A stretch of 8,885 nt of DNA from Bacillota bacterium. GTDB lineage: Bacteria > Bacillota > Clostridia > Tissierellales > Peptoniphilaceae. The notes under the pieces were generated by a model, which did not search any database, was not told the origin of the DNA, and saw nothing but the letters and a program-made list of their open reading frames with translations. The DNA is taken from NCBI GenBank assembly GCA_023393815.1, contig JAEXBU010000053.1:1-8885 (forward strand), given 5' to 3'. The translations under genes were made by a program, and so were the position numbers. Below are positions 1 through 5,082 of this stretch, piece by piece (position 1 is the stretch's first letter; the number at the start of each line of letters is the position of its first letter).

Positions 1-893
1 ACACCCAACTGTGCATACTTTTCTACGTAGCGAATATCCCCGCGATCGCGAATATCCCCGTTGGCATTCTCTATGGAAAACCACGTAGGGATTACCACAT
101 CTAGGCCTTCGATTTTCTTTATGCCGGCGATGACGCCGTCCTTCACCTGACTATAGGTATAATCGTAGGTAATGTTTAAGGGCTTTTTGATTGCGGATTT
201 TTGCTCCAAGCCGCTGTCATCCGTATACTTTCCGCCTTCCAGCGTTTCGACGGTTATATTGTCACCGCGGATCCACCCTAAATACCCATCTTGTTCTCTA
301 ACGTGATACCAATCGTCTTTTTTCCCATAGACCCAAAGCTTTGAATCGGCTTTTAGAGTCGCGACGATGGGCGAGTCAGTCGTATCGGATTCACGCAAGT
401 TGACGCCATCGCCGGAAAGCGTGCCCACGGCGTGTTTTTTCAATCGATTATCCATGACCAGCACATTTTTGTCTTTATCGTAACTCATTCGAATGGGGTA
501 ATCGTGAACGAATGCCTCTACCGGAATAAAGATTTGCTCGTCCTTTTTAAACAGCGGATCACGCAAGCCGATTTTTCCCCCGTTTACTGTGGCTTCCGCG
601 CTGTCTAAAGGCAAAACTTTTTCTCCGCTGCGGTTATGAAAGACAACTGCTCCCTTGGTTTCGTCAAATTGGGCGGTTTCATCGATGTACTTTTGTATTC
701 CTTCCAGGGACATAAAGTATTGACCATCTTTACGCATGGCGTATTTTCCCGGTACTAATTGATCCTCATAAATAACGTGAAAAGATTTGTACGTCTCAGA
801 ATATTGATTGTTACCGCCAGCTTTATTTAAAACGGTGTAACCACCGAATAACATGCCCGCTAGGACCAACAGTAAAATAAGTAGTTTTTTCAT
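1..893 (-). CDS. Membrane-anchored or secreted SH3b / GH18 family protein, N-terminal part (truncated by window edge)
   Basis: The frame is open from ATG at 893 to the window edge, giving 297 complete codons. Residues 1-22 (MKKLLILLLVLAGMLFGG...) form a basic-hydrophobic signal or membrane anchor without a lipobox cysteine. Residues about 38-150 contain beta-rich text (QYFMSLEGIQKYI, IFIPVEAFV) resembling a copper-amine-oxidase-N-like wall domain. Residues about 154-216 form a bacterial SH3 domain (GVNLRES, LWVYGKKDDWYHV, GYLGWIRGD). From about 238 the text ITYDYTYSQV...GLDVVIPTWFSI matches the start of GH18 domains of the spore-cortex and wall hydrolase kind. The catalytic DxxDxDxE motif would lie beyond the edge, so activity cannot be judged. 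The start is supported by an AGGTG-like ribosome binding site just upstream. The inferred role is a cell-wall glycosidase or wall-binding protein acting outside the membrane. It follows the rplS terminator and may be a separate transcription unit. Confidence 0.8.
   Translation of the reverse strand, partial: MKKLLILLLVLAGMLFGGYTVLNKAGGNNQYSETYKSFHVIYEDQLVPGKYAMRKDGQYFMSLEGIQKYIDETAQFDETKGAVVFHNRSGEKVLPLDSAEATVNGGKIGLRDPLFKKDEQIFIPVEAFVHDYPIRMSYDKDKNVLVMDNRLKKHAVGTLSGDGVNLRESDTTDSPIVATLKADSKLWVYGKKDDWYHVREQDGYLGWIRGDNITVETLEGGKYTDDSGLEQKSAIKKPLNITYDYTYSQVKDGVIAGIKKIEGLDVVIPTWFSIENANGDIRDRGDIRYVEKYAQLG
30..60. repeat. 13-bp direct repeat, 18-bp period, inside the GH18 coding frame
   Basis: The 13-mer GCGAATATCCCCG occurs at 30-42 and again at 48-60. 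The five bases between the copies help form a perfect palindrome, CGCGATCGCG, at 41-50. The period is a multiple of three, so the protein reads GDIRDR-GDIR (residues 279-288). It looks like a small in-frame duplication within the GH18 region rather than a regulatory site. Confidence 0.7.
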
Positions 894-925
894 GACACCT
901 GCTGCTTTCTTTCACAGAAAAGGAA

Positions 926-962
926 CTTAAAAGAATAGGCACTGCTAAAGCAATGCCTATTC
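926..962 (-). terminator. Rho-independent terminator closing the ylxM-ffh-...-rplS run
   Basis: Read on the minus strand, GAATAGGCA (962-954) pairs perfectly with TGCCTATTC (941-933). The 12-nt loop can itself form a 3-bp TGC/GCA stem. The hairpin is followed by TTTT and a weaker T-rich stretch. It begins 4 nt after the rplS stop codon. The short U-run suggests incomplete termination, so some read-through into the downstream GH18 gene is plausible (inference). Confidence 0.75.
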
Positions 963-966
963 ATAA

Positions 967-1311
967 TTAAAATTTCTTTTCTTTAACCTTGGCGGCCTTA
1001 CCTTGACGATCGCGTAAATAATAAAGTTTCGCACGACGAACTTTCCCATGTTTTAAAACCTTAATCTCGGCAATTCTGGGCGAATGCACGGGGAAGGTTC
1101 TTTCAACGCCGACGCCGTAGGAGAGACGGCGAACGGTAAAGGTTTCGTTAATGCTACCACCTTGACGCTTAATAACAGTACCTTCAAAAGCTTGGATTCT
1201 TTCTCTGGAACCTTCAATAACGCGGTAATTCACTTGTACTGTGTCGCCTACTCTAAATTCAGGCAAGTTGTCTTTTAATTGCTCTTGTTCAATGGATTTA
1301 ATGATGTCCAT
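967..1311 (-). CDS. rplS: 50S ribosomal protein L19
   Basis: This encodes L19, a protein of the large ribosomal subunit located at the interface with the 30S subunit. The 114-residue length is the family's usual size. The conserved family text is complete: FRVGDTVQVNYRVIEG (about 19-34), RIQAFEGTVIKRQG (about 38-51), FTVRRLSYGVGVERTFP (about 58-74) and the basic tail GKVRRAKLYYLRDRQGKAA. The ATG at 1311 is preceded by AAGGGGG with a 6-nt spacer. The start lies inside the last codons of trmD (14-nt overlap), so translation is probably coupled to trmD. There is no room for a separate L19 leader RNA. It is the last gene before the terminator. Confidence 0.97.
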   Translation of the reverse strand: MDIIKSIEQEQLKDNLPEFRVGDTVQVNYRVIEGSRERIQAFEGTVIKRQGGSINETFTVRRLSYGVGVERTFPVHSPRIAEIKVLKHGKVRRAKLYYLRDRQGKAAKVKEKKF

Positions 1312-2047
1312 GTTTTTCCCCCTTATGTTTTTCTTGTAGAGTCTTCAAAAAACTCTTATCCGACTCTGAAAGTTCCGCGGATTTTAATAAATCCGGCCTA
1401 CGCTCATAGGTCACCTTCAAAGCTTCTCTTCTTCTATATTCTTCAATCTTTCGGTGATTGCCGCTCAACAGAACATCCGGTACGCGGTAGCCCCTAAAAT
1501 TGTAGGGCCTCGTGTAGTGATCGTGTTCCAAAAGCCCTTGGCTGTGCGATTCTTCCACCGCCGAGTCTTCATTACTCAATACCCCGTCGATCAACCGACT
1601 GACTCCATCGATAAGAATCATCGAGGCCACTTCCCCGCCGGAAAGGACATAATCGCCTACAGAAATCTCTTCGTCGATATAGTGATCCAACACACGTTGA
1701 TCAATCCCCTCGTAATGGCCGTTTACTAAGACAATGTGCTCTTTTTTCGCCAGCGCTTCCAGTTTTTTCTGTGTAAGGACTGCACCCCTCGGAGACAAGT
1801 GGACGACGTAACCGTCCCATCCGCGATTTTTTAAAATAGCATCGGCTACGGGCTGTGCCTTAAGAACCATCCCCGGTCCACCCCCATAGCTGTAGTCGTC
1901 TACGTTGTTGTGCTTATCCGTTGTATAATCGCGAATATTGATACAATCCAAGCGGATGAAACCCTTGTCCACGGCACGGCCGATAACGGAATAGGTCTTC
2001 ATGTTCTCGACAAAGTCCGGAAACAAGCTTAAGACGGTAAACCTCAT
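1298..2047 (-). CDS. trmD: tRNA (guanine-N1)-methyltransferase
   Basis: TrmD uses S-adenosylmethionine to methylate N1 of G37 next to the anticodon, which prevents +1 frameshifting. The 249-residue protein has the SPOUT trefoil-knot features: YGGGPGMVLKAQPV (54-67), SPRG (85-88), NGHYEGID (109-116) and SVGDYVLSGGE (129-139). It also has the conserved Arg151, the likely catalytic-base Asp161 (NEDSAVEE, matching Asp169 of the E. coli and Haemophilus enzymes) and HYTRP (177-181). The substrate-recognition text VPDVLLSGNHRKIEEYRR (189-206) is intact. The start ATG overlaps the rimM stop in an ATGA, and the ribosome binding site is GAAGGGATG. The last residues, KGEKHGHH, are encoded over the rplS ribosome binding site and start, so this C-terminus is shaped by the overlap. 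Confidence 0.97.
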   Translation of the reverse strand: MRFTVLSLFPDFVENMKTYSVIGRAVDKGFIRLDCINIRDYTTDKHNNVDDYSYGGGPGMVLKAQPVADAILKNRGWDGYVVHLSPRGAVLTQKKLEALAKKEHIVLVNGHYEGIDQRVLDHYIDEEISVGDYVLSGGEVASMILIDGVSRLIDGVLSNEDSAVEESHSQGLLEHDHYTRPYNFRGYRVPDVLLSGNHRKIEEYRRREALKVTYERRPDLLKSAELSESDKSFLKTLQEKHKGEKHGHH

Positions 2048-2544
2048 GGAAGCATCCCTTCAATTGGATCGACGACGATTCTCTCTTTTGAGATTGATCG
2101 AACAAAGGCCTTGACAAAAGGAATAAGAATGTCTTCGCCCGGGGTAGCGATGACGAGAATGTCGTTGCCGTGTTGTGTCATCATATCTCGAAGTTCCCCA
2201 ATTTGTTCTCCGCTTACAGTATATACCGAAAGCCCGATTAAATCGTCAATAAAATACTGATCTTTTTCCAAAGGTTTGCGATCTTCAAAAGGAATGTATA
2301 CTTTCTTTTTACATATCGCTTCCGATTCATTTCTTGAATTTATGCCTTTTATTTTCAAAAGAACCATATTCTTTTGCACCGAAGCCGTCTCTACCTCGCG
2401 AAGAATATCTTCTCCCTCGATGTACAGACGCGGAATCGTCTTAAACCGTTCGGGCGTATCGGTTAACGGATAGATTTTCACCATGCCGCGAATCCCGTGG
2501 GCCGATGTAATTTCTCCGACTAAGACCTTATCCTTCTTTGGCAT
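2044..2544 (-). CDS. rimM: 16S rRNA processing / 30S maturation factor RimM
   Basis: RimM is a ribosome-assembly chaperone that helps mature the 3' (head) domain of the 30S subunit and binds S19. The 166-residue protein has the two expected domains. The N-terminal RimM beta-barrel (about 6-86) opens with LVGEITSAHGIRGMVKIYP. The PRC-barrel domain (about 95-164) contains YFIDDLIGLSVYT, GEQIGELRDMM and DILIPFVKAFV. The ATG at 2544 lies 17 nt inside the khpA 3' end and is served by a GGTGG-type ribosome binding site with a 6-nt spacer. The stop overlaps the trmD start by 4 nt (ATGA). Both overlaps suggest translational coupling. The B. subtilis block has ylqD between the KH gene and rimM, and that gene is absent here. 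Confidence 0.95.
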   Translation of the reverse strand: MPKKDKVLVGEITSAHGIRGMVKIYPLTDTPERFKTIPRLYIEGEDILREVETASVQKNMVLLKIKGINSRNESEAICKKKVYIPFEDRKPLEKDQYFIDDLIGLSVYTVSGEQIGELRDMMTQHGNDILVIATPGEDILIPFVKAFVRSISKERIVVDPIEGMLP

Positions 2545-2767
2545 CGAAATCCACCGAAACCATCACTTGTTCTTTCGTACCCACCGCTTTGGCGATGCTG
2601 CGTATCGACCGGGCGATCTTTCCTTGTCGACCAATCACCCGTCCCATGTCATCCGAATTTAGATAAACTTGAATGTGCACCTCGTCACCTTCTCTGGTTT
2701 CGACAACTTCGACGGAACCGGGATCCAAAACGAGTTTCGAGACGATGTAGCGAATTAACTCTTCCAC
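2528..2767 (-). CDS. khpA: KH-domain RNA-binding protein KhpA (YlqC family)
   Basis: This is a 79-residue single-KH-domain protein. The RNA-binding GxxG loop is GRQG at 46-49, inside GRVIGRQGKIARSIR, which is the KH signature. The N-terminal text EELIRYIVSKLVLDP (2-16) and the C-terminal VMVSVDF are typical of the YlqC/KhpA family. In Firmicutes KhpA pairs with KhpB (Jag/EloR) to bind RNAs and influence cell elongation and division (family knowledge). The start codon is GTG at 2767. It is fixed by an almost perfect ribosome binding site, AGGAGGTGA at 2772-2780. The gene lies 23 nt after rpsP and overlaps rimM by 17 nt, which is the standard location for this family. Confidence 0.94.
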   Translation of the reverse strand: MEELIRYIVSKLVLDPGSVEVVETREGDEVHIQVYLNSDDMGRVIGRQGKIARSIRSIAKAVGTKEQVMVSVDFDAKEG

Positions 2768-2771
2768 GGTC

Positions 2772-2780
2772 TCACCTCCT
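2772..2780 (-). promoter_or_regulatory. Strong ribosome binding site fixing the GTG start of khpA
   Basis: On the minus strand AGGAGGTGA is followed by GACC and then GTG (2767-2765). The near-complete anti-Shine-Dalgarno match, together with the family N-terminus starting right there, makes the non-ATG start secure. Confidence 0.85.
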
Positions 2781-2790
2781 GGTTCGAACC

Positions 2791-3297
2791 TTATTCTTCT
2801 TCGGCGACTTCTTCCGCTTCTTCAATGGCTTCTTCCGCCTCGGATTCGTCCTCGCCTTCCGCTTGTGCAGCTTCTTCTTCGGCCTTGGCTTGGGCTTCCT
2901 TTGCTTCCTCGGCGGCCTTCGCCTTGCGTTCTTTTTCTTCTTCGTCTAAGCGGTCAAGTTCCGCTTCTCTTTCCGCACGTGCCTTGCGTTCAACGGCTTT
3001 TTCTTCTTCCCTTTTCGCCTTTTGAACATCAGTATTGTCGTAGTTCCCCGTTGCTTCGTAAACGGCGTTTTCTTTAAAAAGGCGTTCGACGGTATCTGTA
3101 GGTTTCGCACCGTTCTTAATCCACGCATTGGCCTTATCGGCATCGACGCGCAGGATTTTCGGTTCCGTTAAGGGATTGTAGTAGCCGATTTCTTCAATAA
3201 AACGACCGTCTCTCGGTTTTCTGGAATCCGCAACTACGATTCTGTAAAAAGGATTCTTTTTGGAACCCATTCTCTTCAATCTAATTTTTACTGCCAT
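2791..3297 (-). CDS. rpsP: 30S ribosomal protein S16 with a long charged C-terminal extension
   Basis: Residues 1 to about 84 are a complete S16, a 30S assembly protein. They contain MAVKIRLKRMGSKKNPFYRIVVADSR..., DGRFIEEIGYYNP (31-42) and GAKPTDTVERLF (63-74). Bacterial S16 in Bacillus-type Firmicutes is normally 80-90 residues, but this protein has 168. The extra 80 or so residues are almost only Glu, Ala, Lys and Arg. A mixed-charge segment (about 91-142, QKAKREEEKAVERKARAERE...) predicted to be helical or coiled-coil leads into a strongly acidic tail (about 143-168) ending EEVAEEE. The reading frame is clean, and the stop (TAA) is followed closely by khpA, so this is not an obvious frameshift. 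Similar extensions are known in some actinobacterial S16. The ribosome binding site is GGGAGG with a 5-nt spacer, and the gene begins 21 nt after ffh. Confidence 0.95.
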   Translation of the reverse strand: MAVKIRLKRMGSKKNPFYRIVVADSRKPRDGRFIEEIGYYNPLTEPKILRVDADKANAWIKNGAKPTDTVERLFKENAVYEATGNYDNTDVQKAKREEEKAVERKARAEREAELDRLDEEEKERKAKAAEEAKEAQAKAEEEAAQAEGEDESEAEEAIEEAEEVAEEE

Positions 3298-3318
3298 TAT
3301 ATCCTCCCATATTTCTCG

Positions 3319-4656
3319 TTAAAATGGAAAAGGCATCTTCATTCTACGTCTGCCTTTTCCGCCACTCATCGCACCGATCTTCTTCATCATCTTACGCAGT
3401 TCCTTAAATTGCTTCAAGAGCCCATTCACCTGTCTTACATCGGTTCCTGACCCTTTGGCTATACGTTTTTTACGTGAACTGTCGATAATCTCCGGATGAA
3501 TCCTCTCTTTTTTCGTCATAGACCGAATAATTGCTTCGACGCGAGCGAATTCCTTTTCGTCAATCTTCACGTTTTTCAAGGCCTTATTGTTCATGCCGGG
3601 AAGCATGCCCAACAAGTCCTCTAAGGGTCCTAAATTACGCATTTGCTGCATTTGATCCAAAAAGTCATCGAAAGTAAAAGTCTGCGAGCGAAGTTTTTCT
3701 TCCAATTCCCTCGCCTTTTTCTCGTCAACAAACTCTTCGGCCTTTTCAATCAGACCCACCACGTCGCCCATACCTAATATGCGCTTCGCCATGCGATCCG
3801 GATGAAAAACTTCCAGCGCATCCAACTTTTCGCCCAAAGCGATAAACTTAATCGGTACTTGCGTCACGGAACGAATCGACAGAGCCGCGCCGCCACGCGC
3901 GTCGCCGTCGAGCTTACTTAACACGACACCGGTAATGGTCAGCGCATCGTGAAATGCCTGCGCCACTTTCACCGCATCCTGACCGGTCATGGCGTCTAAA
4001 ACCAAAAGAATCTCCGCCGGCATCGTCGCCGCTTTTATTCCCTTGATTTCTTCCATAAGCGCCTCGTCTACATGAAGACGGCCGGCCGTATCAATAATCA
4101 CGACGTCGTTCCCGTTGGCCTTCGCATGTTCCACACCGCGCTTTGCAATTTCCACCGGGTTCATATCGACCCCTTGGGAAAACACGGGCACTTGGATTTG
4201 CGATGCCAAGACCTGCAGCTGCTTAATGGCCGCCGGTCGATACACGTCACAAGCCACAAGCAAAGGCCGTTTATTTTTCTTCGTTAGTAAACGAGCCAAT
4301 TTAGCCGTGGTCGTGGTCTTCCCTGCCCCTTGGAGGCCGGTCATTAAAATGACGGTGGGATTTTTAGAAAAGTCGATTTTTTCGGAACTGTCCCCCATTA
4401 GGGCAGACAACTCTTCCATAACGATCTTAATTACCTGTTGGCCCGGCGTAAGGCTCTCCATTACGTCGCTGCCCAAGGAGCGCTCTTTTACTTTTTTGAC
4501 GAAAGTTTTGACAACCTTAAAGTTGACATCCGCCTCGAGTAGTGCCAGTTTGACTTCACGCATCGCCTGATCGACATCTTGCTCGGTTACTTTTCCTTTG
4601 CCTCGCAGTTTTCCGATCGTGTCTTGCAATTTATCGGCTAGGGATTCAAATATCAT
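3319..4656 (-). CDS. ffh: Signal recognition particle protein Ffh (SRP54)
   Basis: Ffh is the GTPase subunit of the signal recognition particle. It binds 4.5S/6S RNA and signal peptides on ribosomes, then docks on FtsY at the membrane. The 445-residue length is normal. Domain order is N (about 1-95), G (about 98-300) and M (about 325-445). GTPase motifs are GLQGAGKTT (107-115, P-loop), DVYRPAA (137-143, insertion-box side), DTAGR (189-193) and TKLD-like SKLDGDARGG (247-256). The RNA-binding signature SSRKKRIAKGSG (393-404) followed by VNGLLKQF is intact, and the M domain is Met-rich (QMQQMR, GMLPGM, RKMMKK). The ATG at 4656 overlaps the ylxM 3' end by 11 nt. It has a strong AAGGAGG ribosome binding site with a 6-nt spacer, so ylxM and ffh are probably translated together. 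Confidence 0.98.
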   Translation of the reverse strand: MIFESLADKLQDTIGKLRGKGKVTEQDVDQAMREVKLALLEADVNFKVVKTFVKKVKERSLGSDVMESLTPGQQVIKIVMEELSALMGDSSEKIDFSKNPTVILMTGLQGAGKTTTTAKLARLLTKKNKRPLLVACDVYRPAAIKQLQVLASQIQVPVFSQGVDMNPVEIAKRGVEHAKANGNDVVIIDTAGRLHVDEALMEEIKGIKAATMPAEILLVLDAMTGQDAVKVAQAFHDALTITGVVLSKLDGDARGGAALSIRSVTQVPIKFIALGEKLDALEVFHPDRMAKRILGMGDVVGLIEKAEEFVDEKKARELEEKLRSQTFTFDDFLDQMQQMRNLGPLEDLLGMLPGMNNKALKNVKIDEKEFARVEAIIRSMTKKERIHPEIIDSSRKKRIAKGSGTDVRQVNGLLKQFKELRKMMKKIGAMSGGKGRRRMKMPFPF

Positions 4657-5005
4657 AGTATCCCTCCTTATCTATACGAGTTTCAATCACGTCGATGATG
4701 TGCTGAAAACGTGGATCCATTGAAAATTGACGAAGCTCTTCCAACGATTCGCAAATCTCCTCGGCGTCTTCATTCCATCGTTTCGTTTTATTGGCGAGGC
4801 CCAGCGTCGATTCATAGTTTTTCAGAGCCGCTTCCGCGCGTTTTATGTGCTCGGATACGGCTTGTTTCGAAATATGCAACAGATCCGCTATCTCATTTAA
4901 GGAATAGTCTTCCTTATAGTAGAGATCCATCACTTGCCGTTGCCTATCGCTCAACAATTGATCGTATAAGTCTAACAAAACATTGACGTGTACTGTCTTA
5001 TCCAT
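4646..5005 (-). CDS. ylxM: YlxM family helix-turn-helix protein (SRP-associated)
   Basis: This is a 119-residue protein of the YlxM/p13 family, which is almost always encoded directly upstream of ffh in Firmicutes. In streptococci YlxM has been reported to bind SRP components and modulate the GTPases (family knowledge). The sigma-70 region-4-like helix-turn-helix spans about 34-57 (YSLNEIADLLHISKQAVSEHIKRA). It is preceded by LLSDRQRQVMDLYYKEDYS and followed by a helical C-terminal half. I chose ATG at 5005 rather than the in-frame GTG at 5017. The codons in between (GTG GGA GTG ATC) hold the ribosome binding site GGGAG at the right distance, and family members start MDKT/MEKT-like. It begins a new transcription unit with its own promoter and overlaps ffh by 11 nt. 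Confidence 0.93.
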   Translation of the reverse strand: MDKTVHVNVLLDLYDQLLSDRQRQVMDLYYKEDYSLNEIADLLHISKQAVSEHIKRAEAALKNYESTLGLANKTKRWNEDAEEICESLEELRQFSMDPRFQHIIDVIETRIDKEGYYDI

Positions 5006-5015
5006 GATCACTCCC
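5006..5015 (-). promoter_or_regulatory. Ribosome binding site of ylxM
   Basis: GGGAG at 5015-5011 is followed by a 5-nt spacer and ATG at 5005. The full stretch GGGAGTGAT is close to the anti-Shine-Dalgarno complement. It lies only two bases beyond the hairpin's T-run. Confidence 0.75.
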
Positions 5016-5017
5016 AC

Positions 5018-5051
5018 AAAAAACAGGGTCAGGTTAAATCCTTGACCCTGT
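5018..5051 (-). terminator. Terminator-like hairpin with six T between alr and ylxM
   Basis: On the minus strand ACAGGGTCA (5051-5043) pairs perfectly with TGACCCTGT (5031-5023). The loop AGGATTTAACC can add two more G-C pairs. Six T residues follow (5023-5018, the first shared with the stem). It lies 27 nt after the alr stop, so it fits as the alr terminator. It also lies immediately downstream of the ylxM promoter and just upstream of the ylxM ribosome binding site, so RNA started there would carry most of the hairpin at its 5' end. Confidence 0.78.
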
Positions 5052-5053
5052 GA

Positions 5054-5082
5054 ATTATACTATCCTTTAGAATTCTTGTCAA
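5054..5082 (-). promoter_or_regulatory. Perfect-consensus sigma-A promoter for ylxM-ffh operon
   Basis: On the minus strand TTGACA (5082-5077), a 17-nt spacer and TATAAT (5059-5054) match the consensus in all twelve positions with optimal spacing. The alr stop codon TGA (5081-5079) lies within the -35 box. A start site 6-8 nt downstream would be near 5049-5047, inside the first arm of the hairpin. Confidence 0.9.

Noticed and set aside
2825..3077. Plus-strand Ser/Ala- and Leu/Pro-rich reading frames opposite rpsP
   Set aside because: They are antisense shadows of the Glu/Ala/Lys low-complexity extension, with no ribosome binding site and no family resemblance.
4115..4570. 151-residue plus-strand frame opposite ffh
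   Set aside because: It is entirely antisense to the conserved GTPase domain of ffh, and its composition looks like an antisense translation with no recognisable motif.
5006..5017. Upstream GTG start for ylxM adding four residues
   Set aside because: The GTG GGA GTG ATC stretch contains the ribosome binding site for ATG at 5005, and no ribosome binding site precedes the GTG, only the T-run of the hairpin.
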